A stretch of 64,000 nucleotides of DNA from a virus: IMG/VR virus record IMGVR_UViG_3300032805_000001, positions 56,104-120,103 of that record; one strand, written 5' to 3'. A program made the translations under genes and the position numbers. Below are positions 15,020 to 22,844 of this stretch, piece after piece (within the stretch, counting starts at the first letter, position 1; every line of letters begins with the position of its first letter). The notes beneath the pieces are model-generated. The model saw only the letters and a list, made by a program, of their open reading frames with translations, searched no databases and had not been told where the DNA came from.

Positions 15020-16510
15020 ATGTCCCGCGACGAGAACGGCCGGCGTGCCGCAGTGATTTACCTGCGGCAATCCCTTGACCGTCTCGGCACTGAAGACGCC
15101 GTGACACGGCAGCGGGAAGACGCCGTGGCCATCGCCGCCAGCCGCGGATTCCGGGTCATCGCGATCCACGCCGACAATGACACGTCCGCGAGAGGCCGCA
15201 GTAAGCGGCCCGGGTTCGACGCCACCCTCGCCGACGTCGAAGCCGGCAACGCCAGTGTGATCATCGCCTGGAACATGGACCGGCTCACCCGCAACTCCCG
15301 CGACCGGCTCCGTCTCATCGAAACAGGCCGCAAAGCCAAAGCGCTCGTTGTTCTCGCCCGCGGATCAGACATCGACTTGTCTACCCCGTCCGGGCGGATG
15401 ACCGCTGACATTCTCGCGTCCGTCGCGCAGGCCGAGATCGAAACGAAATCCGACCGGCAGAAACGCGCCAACTTGCAGGCCGTGCAACGGGGACGCCGGG
15501 TCGGCGGGCGGCGGCCGTTCGGGTTCGAGCAGGACGGCAAGACGCTGCGGCTAGACGAAGCTGACGCGATCAGGGACGGCTACCACGCTTATCTCGCCGG
15601 TTCCACCCTGGCCGCTATCGCCCGTGACTGGAACGCCCGCGGGTTCACCGCGCAGAAAGCACCGTGGGCCGGGTACAGCGTCGCCATGATCCTGAAAAAC
15701 CCCCGCTACATGGGCTGGCGGGGGTACGCGCCCGCGGATGAGAACCGTAAGGGCCGGCCTGTGATCGAGGCGGTCACCCAGGCGGAATGGCCCGCGATCG
15801 TCACCGAGAACATCTGGCATGGAGTCAACGGGATGCTGGCCAGCAAAGCCACGTCGGCTGTGAGCCGCGGCGGGCGTTACCTCCTGACCGGTGTCGCCTG
15901 GTGCGCGCTGTGTGACGTTGAGGGGCAGCCGTCGACGGTGCACGGCGGCGGGGCGGTCCGGCATTACCCGATGTACCGGTGCAGCCGCACCTACGGCCAT
16001 GTCAGCCGCAAAGCCGAGCCGATTGACCGGTGGGTGTCCGCGTACGCTGTCGCCCGCCTGTCCCGCAAAGACGCCCGTGAGCTGCTGACCAGTGCATCAT
16101 CGGAACCTGGTATCGGGGAACTGCGCGCCGAGTACAAGTCGCTGCTCGAGCGGAAACGGAAACTTGCGGAGGACCTGGCGCTGACGGACATGGACCCTGG
16201 TGACTACCGGGAGATGCGGGAGGCTTTCCGGCGGCGTCTCGGTGAGCTTGAGACCGCGATGGCCGGCAGCGGGCGGGCTTCGATTCTCAGGCCGCTCATC
16301 GACGCTGACAATGTTGAGGCGATGTGGGATGCGATGCCCAGAGCCCACCAGCGGCAGGTGATCGACAGTATTTTCACTGTCACCTTGTACCCGGCTGGGC
16401 AGGGAACGCGGACGTTCCGGCCGGAGACGGTGCGGGTTGAACCGAAGCGGGAGAAGCAGGCACTGAAAACACAGCCGGTACTCAACGAGAAACGGCGGAT
16501 AAGGCAGTGA
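15020..16510 (+). CDS. Large serine recombinase (phage-type integrase)
   Basis: 496 residues. The resolvase-like catalytic domain has the nucleophile in VIYLRQSLDRLG (Ser18) and the Arg-rich motif DNDTSARGRSKRPGF, then IIAWNMDRLTRNSRD and GRMTADILASVAQAEIETKSDR. The recombinase domain (about 150-260) contains RRPFGFEQDG and ILKNPRYMGWRGY. A zinc-ribbon segment (CALCDVEG...YRCSRTYGHV) and a coiled coil (about 370-430, ELRAEYKSLLERKRKLAEDLAL) follow, as in phiC31/Bxb1 integrases. It is the most likely integrase of the phage-like module to its right. Start is the ATG directly after a Shine-Dalgarno-poor leader. Confidence 0.95.
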   Translation: MSRDENGRRAAVIYLRQSLDRLGTEDAVTRQREDAVAIAASRGFRVIAIHADNDTSARGRSKRPGFDATLADVEAGNASVIIAWNMDRLTRNSRDRLRLIETGRKAKALVVLARGSDIDLSTPSGRMTADILASVAQAEIETKSDRQKRANLQAVQRGRRVGGRRPFGFEQDGKTLRLDEADAIRDGYHAYLAGSTLAAIARDWNARGFTAQKAPWAGYSVAMILKNPRYMGWRGYAPADENRKGRPVIEAVTQAEWPAIVTENIWHGVNGMLASKATSAVSRGGRYLLTGVAWCALCDVEGQPSTVHGGGAVRHYPMYRCSRTYGHVSRKAEPIDRWVSAYAVARLSRKDARELLTSASSEPGIGELRAEYKSLLERKRKLAEDLALTDMDPGDYREMREAFRRRLGELETAMAGSGRASILRPLIDADNVEAMWDAMPRAHQRQVIDSIFTVTLYPAGQGTRTFRPETVRVEPKREKQALKTQPVLNEKRRIRQ

Positions 16511-17103
16511 CAGACGAAATCCTTGAGGAAGCGCGAACTCGGGTGCTAGCTGATATTGATGCTGCGCTTGCACGCGACTGGAACAACATCCGCCTGTGTT
16601 CCACGCTCGAACGTGAACGGAAGATCATTCTTCAATCCGACTGGCAGCCGAGCCGGCCACCACGCCGGATGCCGTCACTCTGGGCCATCGCCTCCTACTG
16701 GGACGAGCGCGACACTTTCGGTGACATCCCGCTCGATGCCGCCCCATTCTGCTTCGGATGCCGCAAGCACGCTGGATGGTGGGGACTTCCAGCATGCGAG
16801 GCCCGATGGAATGACGCCTCCTGCTTCCTGGACCGGGCGCATCTTATTACCCGGGACAAGGGTGGTCTTGATGGACCTCAGAACCTCGTCCCCCTCTGCG
16901 AGCGCTGCCATAAGACGATGCCGTTCTTTGGTGTCGGCGACGAGTGTGACGCAATCGAATGGGTGCGGGCTGGCGGCCGATTCGCGACGCCGGGTGTACT
17001 TGAGATGGAGGTCGCGGCGCTAGAAGCCAGATACGCTGCGGCGCGCGACGAGGCTAGGGCGGAAGCGGCCATGGCGCTCGGCGGCCAGTACTCACTCTGG
17101 TGA
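16507..17103 (+). CDS. HNH-family nuclease-like protein
   Basis: 198 residues, GTG overlapping the integrase TGA. A zinc-HNH core is present: CFGCRKHAGWWG, then DRAHLITRDKGGLDGPQNLVPLCERCHKTMP (about residues 80-140) with the AH, N and H of the beta-beta-alpha fold and two CxxC pairs. The N-terminal helix region is not recognised. Coupling to a large serine integrase is unusual and may reflect an accessory in excision or an independent homing-type nuclease. Confidence 0.75.
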   Translation: MTDEILEEARTRVLADIDAALARDWNNIRLCSTLERERKIILQSDWQPSRPPRRMPSLWAIASYWDERDTFGDIPLDAAPFCFGCRKHAGWWGLPACEARWNDASCFLDRAHLITRDKGGLDGPQNLVPLCERCHKTMPFFGVGDECDAIEWVRAGGRFATPGVLEMEVAALEARYAAARDEARAEAAMALGGQYSLW

Positions 17104-17195
17104 GGACGGTGGCTGCTGCGCCGGACGGGTGGTGGCTGAAACCTGACGAGCGCATCAAGGTCCAGGTGGACCGGCCGGAAGGTGGGAGCCAGTGA
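17100..17195 (+). CDS. 31-residue peptide, possible
   Basis: GTG overlaps the HNH stop (GTGA) and its own stop overlaps the next GTG. The sequence VRTVAAAPDGWWLKPDERIKVQVD... is plausible but carries no motif. Kept because of the unbroken chain of coupled starts. Confidence 0.4.
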   Translation: MRTVAAAPDGWWLKPDERIKVQVDRPEGGSQ

Positions 17196-17449
17196 CAGTC
17201 GTGATCAGCGTCGTCGCCATCGTCGTCTTCGTCCTGGCCATCGGGGAGGTCATCTGGCGGATGTGGGACTGGCCGGCGAGAGACCCCGGATGGTGGGGTG
17301 CGGGACGGCTGACCGCGATGGTCCTGATCGCGGTCCTGACGTTGCTGATGTTAGATGCGGACCCGGGGCGTCCTCGCTTCCGCGGGTGTCAAGCCCGCCC
17401 CGGGCCGCCACTTCGGGCCGCCCCCCTAGGTCGCCCGCAGAGAGTGTAG
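17192..17449 (+). CDS. Small membrane protein
   Basis: 85 residues; two hydrophobic segments (VVISVVAIVVFVLAIGEVIW and AMVLIAVLTLLML) flank a Trp-rich loop (MWDWPARDPGWWGAG). The C-terminal 30 residues are Pro/Arg-rich. Last gene of the integrase operon; the stop lies 46 bp before the convergent metallophosphoesterase. Confidence 0.5.
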   Translation: MTVVISVVAIVVFVLAIGEVIWRMWDWPARDPGWWGAGRLTAMVLIAVLTLLMLDADPGRPRFRGCQARPGPPLRAAPLGRPQRV

Positions 17450-17495
17450 CGACAAAAGAGGCGATTTCGGGAACCGGCGCGGGGAGACCGCAGGT

Positions 17496-18071
17496 TTACG
17501 CTGCCTCGCACTCACGGATCCGTTGCAGCACTTCCCCCTCGCTGGCTGGCCGCAGATCCCACGCGTCAGTCCCAGCGTGCAGTGAGCGGTGCCCGTCGAC
17601 CTGTGCCGGCTGGTGGGTGTGGCCGTGGATCAGCCACAGGCCCTCGTCGGGCAGCCGGTACTGCGTGCCGCGTTCTTCGGCAGTGTGGTCACCGGCACCA
17701 AGGTAGGGGAAGTGAGACAGCAGGACCGGGCGGCCGTCGATCCGGATCCGGGCGAATGCCTGCACCGACTCGAACACTTCAAGCCAGCGGCGCTGCCGGG
17801 AACGCGCGCCGCGGTTGCCGGGCCAGCAAGAATCGTGGTTGCCGGTGATGAGCTGCTTGCGGCCGTTCAGCCGGGCGGCCTGCTCGAGTATGCGCGTCTC
17901 GTTGCCGAGGCCGACGTCTCCCAGATGCCACACGAGGTCGCCGGGGCGGACGGTTTCGTTCCAGCGCTTGACGATGAGGTCGTCATGTTCTGCGGGGCCG
18001 GTGAAGCCGCGCAGTTCCGCGACCATCTTGTGCAGGAAATGCGTGTCCGAGGTGAAGTAAACCGCGCTCAT
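17496..18071 (-). CDS. Calcineurin-like metallophosphoesterase
   Basis: 191 residues. All metal-binding motifs are visible: YFTSDTHF (D-x-H), LVWHLGDVG (GD), ITGNHDS (GNHD), LLSHFP and LIHGHTHQP (GH-x-H). Phage-encoded members of this class are usually nucleotide or small phosphoester hydrolases. The stop overlap with 18068 places it at the 3' end of the long minus-strand phage operon. Confidence 0.9.
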   Translation of the reverse strand: MSAVYFTSDTHFLHKMVAELRGFTGPAEHDDLIVKRWNETVRPGDLVWHLGDVGLGNETRILEQAARLNGRKQLITGNHDSCWPGNRGARSRQRRWLEVFESVQAFARIRIDGRPVLLSHFPYLGAGDHTAEERGTQYRLPDEGLWLIHGHTHQPAQVDGHRSLHAGTDAWDLRPASEGEVLQRIRECEAA

Positions 18072-18295
18072 TTAGCCTGCGCCCGCATCTCTGGTTTGTG
18101 AACGTCCCGGTGCCAGCGCTTGCGGGCCCCGTCCGACCCCAGTACGGGTGACACCGCTCCGCAGGAGCACTTGGCGACTCCCGTTCTTGGGTGTCCCCAT
18201 GGGCGCACGTACTGGCCGTCCCGGTCGCTCCACTGGAACGGCTTCCCTTCACGCTCCAGGCCGTGGCCGGGGAGGCGGGTGCTGGTGTCAGGCAT
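18068..18295 (-). CDS. Small zinc-ribbon-like protein
   Basis: 75 residues, start set by GGAGGAG ahead of the ATG. It contains KCSCGAVSPVLGSDGARKRWHRDVHK, a C-x-C...H...H arrangement that could bind zinc, and YVRPWGHPRTGVA before it. It overlaps the metallophosphoesterase start (ATGA). Phage-type small protein; role unknown. Confidence 0.65.
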   Translation of the reverse strand: MPDTSTRLPGHGLEREGKPFQWSDRDGQYVRPWGHPRTGVAKCSCGAVSPVLGSDGARKRWHRDVHKPEMRAQAK

Positions 18296-18578
18296 CGCCA
18301 CTCTCCTCCCGTGCAGGCTCACCGTCAGCCAGGATCACCTTGCAGAAGCGGCAGTACCGGGTGCCGGGCTCGATCCGCTTCCCGTAGCCGAGGTACGTGA
18401 CGTACCCCTTCTTTGCTACGGCCTCATCGTGTTCGCCGCGGGCACACCGGGCCTGCTGGTTTGCGACAGCGAACAGTTCAGCGGCCGGATCGGGGCGGGG
18501 CAGTGACCGCTGGATGTAGTTGGTGCCACGCTTGAAACCGTCCTTGTGGCCCCAGCGGTCCACCGGGTCAGGCTGCAC
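18288..18578 (-). CDS. Small Cys-containing phage protein (GFKRGTNY family), copy 1
   Basis: 96 residues, paralogous to the gene at 62438: both have GFKRGTNY near the start, C-A-x-GEHDE in the middle and a C-terminal RYC-x-x-C pair (YCRFCKVILADG here). The invariant cysteines suggest zinc binding. Overlaps neighbours on both sides by a few bases. Confidence 0.7.
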   Translation of the reverse strand: MQPDPVDRWGHKDGFKRGTNYIQRSLPRPDPAAELFAVANQQARCARGEHDEAVAKKGYVTYLGYGKRIEPGTRYCRFCKVILADGEPAREESGDA

Positions 18579-19032
18579 GGCTCATCCGCGATGTTCGCTG
18601 CCGTTTGCGCTGCGCCCAGTACCTGCGGGCCGCTTCCCGGCAGTCATCGTCGACCAGTTCACCGCGGTCCTTGTGACGCGCGTAGGCGGCGTAAGTGCCG
18701 CACGGCTGAAGCTCATCCAGCGGCCGGTAGCGGCCCTTGACGGGCATTTCGCGGACGGGACCTTCGAGGGGGCGCCCGTGCTCGTCCCATTGCACCCATG
18801 CGAGCATGTCCGCTGCTGACATGTCGTCGATAGGGATCATGCCGGCCTGGACGACGATCAGCGCCCGGATCGGCTCGGGGATTTCCTGGCCGGTCAGGGT
18901 GGTGAGGAACCGGCCTACCGCGTCGCGGTTTTCTTCACGGACGAGGATGGCGAGATCGCAGGCGGCTTGCACCATCCGGGCGGCCAGGTCCCCTCGGCGG
19001 GCTGCTTCGGCCCGGTCTCTGGCAGCGGTCAA
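18568..19032 (-). CDS. Phage protein with C-terminal CGTYAAYARHKDRGE motif
   Basis: 154 residues; the TTG start is chosen because AAGGAG precedes it and the upstream gene's stop overlaps it. The C-terminus PCGTYAAYARHKDRGELVDDDCREAARRYWAQRKRQR is a motif I know from many actinophage proteins (CGT-x-AAYxRH...GE...D..C..A) that often closes DNA-binding or WhiB-neighbouring proteins. The N-terminal two thirds is helical with no recognised fold. Confidence 0.65.
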   Translation of the reverse strand: MTAARDRAEAARRGDLAARMVQAACDLAILVREENRDAVGRFLTTLTGQEIPEPIRALIVVQAGMIPIDDMSAADMLAWVQWDEHGRPLEGPVREMPVKGRYRPLDELQPCGTYAAYARHKDRGELVDDDCREAARRYWAQRKRQRTSRMSRAA

Positions 19033-19208
19033 CCCGGCTCCTTCTCCCCCGCCGTTTCGTATTCGGCGAGTTTCTGGCGGAGCCGGCTGCATTCGGCGCG
19101 GAGCCGGGCCAGTTGGATACCCGCCTCGATGAAGTCCCTGGGTTCCTCCCATGCGGTCGGCGCCGCGCCGGGAGCCGGGGTTATGTCCTGGCCGGGTTCG
19201 GTGCCCAT
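19029..19208 (-). CDS. Small coiled-coil protein
   Basis: 59 residues: disordered start (GTEPGQDITPAPGAAPTAW) then a coiled coil (FIEAGIQLARLRAECSRLRQKLAEYE). It overlaps genes on both sides, as is usual in this operon. Function unknown. Confidence 0.55.
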   Translation of the reverse strand: MGTEPGQDITPAPGAAPTAWEEPRDFIEAGIQLARLRAECSRLRQKLAEYETAGEKEPG

Positions 19209-19549
19209 AAGCCCATCACCGCCGCATCGTTGCCGCTGAGCGCCCTGATCGCGGCGAGGATCAGCGCATCAGCCCGGGGCCGTTCGACGTACCACTCTTC
19301 CCGCCCGCAGTTGAACACGCCGTTCTCGTCGGCGGTGACGCCGAGCATCCCGGCATGGGCGAGCGGAACGTACAGTTCGTAACGCCACCGGGGGCTGCCG
19401 AACGGGGCTCTGCCGCTGAAAATTTCCCCTTCACGCCACACTGCGGCGACGAGAGCGGCGAGGTATCCGCGGATTGTTGCGGCGCCGGAGTCGTTCGCTG
19501 GCATTGGCAGGTTGAGGACCTGTTCGGGGTCCGGTTTGGCGGTGGTCAC
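19181..19549 (-). CDS. Phage early-region protein, function unknown
   Basis: 122 residues. Trp/Tyr-rich middle (FGSPRWRYELYVPLAHAGMLGVTADENGVFNCG) and RADALILAAIRALSG helix. Reads as a genuine compact domain with good codon use. No family recognised; overlaps both neighbours. Confidence 0.6.
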   Translation of the reverse strand: MTTAKPDPEQVLNLPMPANDSGAATIRGYLAALVAAVWREGEIFSGRAPFGSPRWRYELYVPLAHAGMLGVTADENGVFNCGREEWYVERPRADALILAAIRALSGNDAAVMGLWAPNPART

Positions 19550-19773
19550 GGCGTGGCTCCTTTCGCGGGCTGGGCGGATTCGCCGATGACACGGCGAATG
19601 TCCCCGGCGGCCATGCGGAGCGCGCCGCCTACCGCTGGCCGGCAGCCTTTGTCGTCAGCTAGGGCGGTGTAAACCTCGGTGAGATCGTGGAGGCGGCGGA
19701 TCAGGCCTGCCGTGTCCACGCCACCCTCGGTGATCGTTTCGGCGGCGGTTTCGGTGGTGTCGGTGCCGCTCAT
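19546..19773 (-). CDS. Small phage protein, function unknown
   Basis: 75 residues; an acidic Thr-rich start (SGTDTTETAAETITEGG) followed by helices (LIRRLHDLTEVYTALADDKGC, ALRMAAGDIRRVIG). Coupled by ATGA overlap on both sides. No motif. Confidence 0.55.
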   Translation of the reverse strand: MSGTDTTETAAETITEGGVDTAGLIRRLHDLTEVYTALADDKGCRPAVGGALRMAAGDIRRVIGESAQPAKGATP

Positions 19774-20267
19774 GCGATCAGCCCCATCTCCCGCGCCCGC
19801 ATTTCAGCGGCCGGGACCGCGAACTGGACCGGCTTCCCGCGGGCAATCGCATGCAGGATTTCGCCTGTCGTGGATTGGCCGAAGTAGCCCGTCTCGTCGC
19901 TCACCACGAGCACGTAGTCAGCGAGGTCAATTTTGTGTTTGTGCAGCTCGTCCAGTGCGGTCTTGGCGGGCGCGAGGTCACCGGCGATGATGCCGAGGTC
20001 GGCGTCGGACTTGGTGTCGCAGCCGATCGAGAGCACGATTTCGCCGGCGAGCGTGCGCCGCAGGTTCGCTTCGCGGAACGCATTGAAGAACCGCGTTGAC
20101 CCGCAGAGGCAGACGATGCGCGGCCGGGGCCCGCTGAAGTCCGGTTCATCGTTACAGCCCTCCGAGCATGGTGCGGTGTGCACCTCGTCATCGTCGTGGT
20201 CGCAGTGGACGCAGCACACGTGGGCGTCGCCGTAGAACTCGTCTTCGCCGGGCTTGATCTCGGTCAT
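19770..20267 (-). CDS. Nucleoside 2-deoxyribosyltransferase-like protein with zinc-binding N-terminus
   Basis: 165 residues. RIVCLCGSTRFFNAF, LAGEIVLSIGC, and then YVLVVSDETGYFGQSTTGEILHAIARGKPV match the DUF4406/deoxyribosyltransferase fold used by phages to remodel nucleotides. The N-terminal 45 residues carry a Cys/His cluster (HVCCVHCDHDDDEVHTAPC...C) absent from minimal family members. No catalytic Glu is assigned with certainty. Likely cytosolic nucleotide metabolism. Confidence 0.65.
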   Translation of the reverse strand: MTEIKPGEDEFYGDAHVCCVHCDHDDDEVHTAPCSEGCNDEPDFSGPRPRIVCLCGSTRFFNAFREANLRRTLAGEIVLSIGCDTKSDADLGIIAGDLAPAKTALDELHKHKIDLADYVLVVSDETGYFGQSTTGEILHAIARGKPVQFAVPAAEMRAREMGLIA

Positions 20268-20275
20268 GATTCCCC

Positions 20276-20458
20276 CTAACTCTCGTAGTCCAGCAGTTCC
20301 CGCAGGACCATCCCGAAGGCGATCTCACGGAGCCTGAGACGGTCTATTACGTGCGAGTCGTCTACCGGGGTTGCGGGGAGTGCCACGTTGACGATTTCCC
20401 TGGCGGCCGTCACGCAGCGGATGAGCTCGTCACGGTCGTTGCTCTTGCGCCTGCTCAT
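20276..20458 (-). CDS. Small helical protein, function unknown
   Basis: 60 residues (MSRRKSNDRDELIRCVTAAREIVNVALPATP...), overlapping the next gene upstream by 4 bases. Predominantly helical, mixed charge, no motif. Confidence 0.5.
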   Translation of the reverse strand: MSRRKSNDRDELIRCVTAAREIVNVALPATPVDDSHVIDRLRLREIAFGMVLRELLDYES

Positions 20459-20733
20459 TCCGCACCGCCCTGGAGTGGCGACAGCCCGAACGCGGCACGC
20501 TCAGCGTTGATTCGGGCGGTGTAAGCGTCATCGTCCTCGCCGGCGAGGGCAGTCGCACAGCGGCCATCCTCTGGCATGAGTTCAATGTCGCAGCCGGTGC
20601 CGCATTCCATGCAGCACCAGGCGGGGCAGCCGGCCGCGTCGCAGCCGGTGTCGTACAGCGGGGCGCCGCAGTCCTCGCAGGTGTCAGGCGATACGGCGAA
20701 CTGTTCGCTGGTGCTGTCGTACCAGACGGGCAT
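20455..20733 (-). CDS. Cys-rich zinc-ribbon-like protein
   Basis: 92 residues; the ATG preceded by GGAGG (6-base spacing) is preferred over the GTG one codon earlier. Four CxxC-like pairs appear in DTCEDCGAPLYDTGCDAAGCPAWCCMECGTGCD, suggesting at least two zinc sites. The C-terminal part (YTARINAERAAFGL) is helical. Likely a phage nucleic-acid-binding or adaptor protein; role unknown. Confidence 0.65.
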   Translation of the reverse strand: MPVWYDSTSEQFAVSPDTCEDCGAPLYDTGCDAAGCPAWCCMECGTGCDIELMPEDGRCATALAGEDDDAYTARINAERAAFGLSPLQGGAE

Positions 20734-21068
20734 CACTGGCCTCCCGTCGCTGCCGGGGTCTCGCCGAGGTAAGCGCGGGCGACATCCAGGGCGTAGGCCC
20801 AGTGACCGGCTGCGTCCTTGCCGTGGACGGCGTAGTCGGCTGCGGCGAGCTGAAGCCAGTTAGCGACTGCGTGAGCTACGCCGGGGTGCATGTCTGCGAT
20901 GTGCTCAGCGTTCGCGGGATTGAGGCCGTCTACGACAGTTTCCTGGTCACCGTCGATCACTTCGGTGTCGTTCTGTTTCCACGGGCTGGGCGCAGCATGC
21001 TCAGCGCGTTCCCGCATCCGTTTGGCTGCGCGCCTCATCGTCTCGGCGGGGGATTCGGTACTGGTCAT
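20733..21068 (-). CDS. Phage early protein, function unknown
   Basis: 111 residues. A basic helical start (AETMRRAAKRMRERAEHA), a central EVIDGDQETVVDGLNPANAEHIADMHPGVAHAVANWLQLAA, and a helical tail. The pattern 'A-PSPW' then 'AEHIA..HP' is common in short actinophage proteins. Function unknown. Confidence 0.65.
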   Translation of the reverse strand: MTSTESPAETMRRAAKRMRERAEHAAPSPWKQNDTEVIDGDQETVVDGLNPANAEHIADMHPGVAHAVANWLQLAAADYAVHGKDAAGHWAYALDVARAYLGETPAATGGQ

Positions 21069-21724
21069 GGTGTTACTGCTCCTCGGGGTTCTGTCGTTGC
21101 TGATGGTGCTGTCACTGCTGGTACGGATACTGATGGGCTCGCCGCGGCGGGCCTGGTGGCGGGTACGGCGGGCAGGGCCGGGGTCACCGTCGATGTGGGT
21201 GCTGCTGTCGCGGGTGCTGTCGCTGTCGGTGTGGCGGGGATCGTGGGGACGGTTTCACCCGGCGCCGGGGAGACAAAGCTGGAAGGGGTCTCAGACGGCT
21301 CTGGGATGGACGGAGACGGCCTTACGGGTGCGCCCCCGACCAATGACCCCACCGTCGTCCCCGAAGCCTTAGCGTGCCCCACAGAGGCTGCCAGGGACTT
21401 GTGGAGCACCTTCGCCTCCACCCCCGACAAACCAGCCATCGACACAGCGAACACACCCACCGCGACAGCAGGAACCGCGACCGCGTACTGCCACGGCTTC
21501 GCCGGCTTCACCCGCCGCCACGGCAACTGCCGCGCGTGATACGTGGCCCGCAGGAACAGCCACCCCGCCACCACAGGCAGCACCGACCCGATCGCAGTCC
21601 CGGTCACAGTGCCCGTCGTCCCGGTGTGAGAACCGATCCACGCACCCGCCCAGGGAACCGCGAGAGCCGTGAACACCGCACCGCCAACCTGGGTGGGGGT
21701 GAGCTTCGGGGGGGCGTCCGTCAC
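21065..21724 (-). CDS. Membrane-anchored protein with Pro/Thr-rich extracellular tail
   Basis: 219 residues. Transmembrane segments at about 15-35, 40-55 and 80-105 (WQYAVAVPAVAVGVFAVSMAGL), then about 90 residues of low-complexity Pro/Thr/Ala/Ser (e.g. TPTATAPATAAPTSTVTPA). It sits among phage early genes, where a holin or superinfection-exclusion role would be unusual but possible. No motif identifies it. Confidence 0.6.
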   Translation of the reverse strand: MTDAPPKLTPTQVGGAVFTALAVPWAGAWIGSHTGTTGTVTGTAIGSVLPVVAGWLFLRATYHARQLPWRRVKPAKPWQYAVAVPAVAVGVFAVSMAGLSGVEAKVLHKSLAASVGHAKASGTTVGSLVGGAPVRPSPSIPEPSETPSSFVSPAPGETVPTIPATPTATAPATAAPTSTVTPALPAVPATRPAAASPSVSVPAVTAPSATTEPRGAVTP

Positions 21725-22011
21725 GCGACCCTCCGCAGGTGCCTGCGCCTGCCGTCCCGCCCGGTCCCCTCGGGATGGTCCCGCTCGTGCGCGGCCACCG
21801 CAGCTTCCAGGACCCTCCGGTGTTCCTCCGCCTCTGTCGCGGTCACCGGCAGGAACCTGCCGGACGGTCCCGCCGGCTGCGGGCGGGCCGCTTCAGCGGC
21901 GAGAGCAGCAGCCCGTTCCGCCTGAGCGCACCAGCCGCACGGGGCTTCCCCCGCAGCCTGGTGGGCGAGCATCCCCCGCAGGGTGCCGCACGTCTCCCTG
22001 AACGTCGTCAC
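21721..22011 (-). CDS. Small Cys-containing protein
   Basis: 96 residues from GTG at 22011, which overlaps the upstream stop. TFRETCGTLRGMLAHQAAGEAPCGWCAQAERAAA has the C..C pattern seen in short WhiB-neighbour proteins, followed by a basic helical tail (GRDGRRRHLRRVA). Frame choice is supported by the coupled overlaps. Confidence 0.55.
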   Translation of the reverse strand: MTTFRETCGTLRGMLAHQAAGEAPCGWCAQAERAAALAAEAARPQPAGPSGRFLPVTATEAEEHRRVLEAAVAAHERDHPEGTGRDGRRRHLRRVA

Positions 22012-22286
22012 GCTGCGTCTCCCGTCCGGTTCGTGTCCCGGCCCCAGCCGCGTTCCGCGCGCAGCGCCCCGAGGATCTCCCGGCGTGTCTCCTCCGACGA
22101 TGGGGCACCCGTCTGGGGGCGTTCCCATGGGGCCAGCGCCTCGACCGGGCGCCAGCCGTTGCCGAGGAGCGCGGTCACGTAGCCGCGGGCGAACACTTCG
22201 TCGTCCTCTTCGGGGTCGCGGTGCTTCAGGCGGTAGACGAGCGCCTCAGTGGCGCGGGCAGCCTCCCGGTCAAGACTGGTCATCAC
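22008..22286 (-). CDS. Phage early protein, function unknown
   Basis: 92 residues. Helical (SLDREAARATEALVYRLKHRDPEEDDEVFARGYVTALLGNGWRPV), Trp-rich tail. The segment 'VFARGYVTALLGNGWRPVEAL' looks like a small conserved domain. Coupled on both sides. Confidence 0.6.
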   Translation of the reverse strand: MMTSLDREAARATEALVYRLKHRDPEEDDEVFARGYVTALLGNGWRPVEALAPWERPQTGAPSSEETRREILGALRAERGWGRDTNRTGDAA

Positions 22287-22522
22287 CGCACCTCCGGGAC
22301 GGGAGCGACCCAGCCCGCGTTCAGGAACGCCGCGGTGATCACCCGGGCCAGCTCCTCAGCCGACAAGTTCAGGCCGCCGGGGAACACTCCCCCGCAGGTA
22401 CGGGCGGCGGTGCGGAACATGTCCCAGGTGCGGACCAGGGCCTCAACCTCGCCCTCGATGAAGTCGAGAGGGGCGATGCCAAGGTCGTAGGACTCCCGGG
22501 CTTCCGGGCTCAAGTGGGTCAT
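22283..22522 (-). CDS. Phage early protein, function unknown
   Basis: 79 residues. GEVEALVRTWDMFRTAARTCGGVFPGGLNLSAEELARVITAAFLNAGWVAPV resembles the short proteins that accompany the preceding gene. Start chosen at MTHLSPEARES after a purine-rich leader; an upstream ATG at 22573 gives a poor N-terminus. Confidence 0.55.
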   Translation of the reverse strand: MTHLSPEARESYDLGIAPLDFIEGEVEALVRTWDMFRTAARTCGGVFPGGLNLSAEELARVITAAFLNAGWVAPVPEVR

Positions 22523-22538
22523 GACGCCGCCTCCGTGG

Positions 22539-22844
22539 TCACAGCGCATCCTCCGGGTTCCATCGCAAGGCATCCGTGCGCCGGTTCTGACGTGCTTCGA
22601 TGTACGCCTCGTCCTCGGCTGCCCGCAGGGCGTACTCAGCGAGGACGAGGGCTTGCCGGGCTTCGGCCCACTGCTGCCGGGCCCGGCTGATCCTGGCCGG
22701 GTCGGCGTCTCCTGTGCGGACGTCCATGTAGTTCCGGGCGGTCGCGATGGCTGTGGCGTTAGCCGACCGGTACGCCTCGGCGAGGCATCTGAGGCAGTTG
22801 CAGCCGGGTTCGTGGGTGATGCCGAGCGGAATGGCGTCGGTCAT
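22539..22844 (-). CDS. Phage protein with CNCLRC motif
   Basis: 101 residues. GITHEPGCNCLRCLAEAYRSANATAIATARNYMD, then a long helix (ARQQWAEARQALVLAEYALRAAEDEAYIEARQNRR). The CNC-LRC set may bind metal. The ATG overlaps the stop of the initiator gene (ATGA), so the two are co-translated. Confidence 0.6.
   Translation of the reverse strand: MTDAIPLGITHEPGCNCLRCLAEAYRSANATAIATARNYMDVRTGDADPARISRARQQWAEARQALVLAEYALRAAEDEAYIEARQNRRTDALRWNPEDAL

Noticed and set aside
16507-17103. HNH gene as a group I intron or intein homing gene
   Set aside because: It is coupled by stop-start overlap to the integrase and no split host gene or splice elements are visible.
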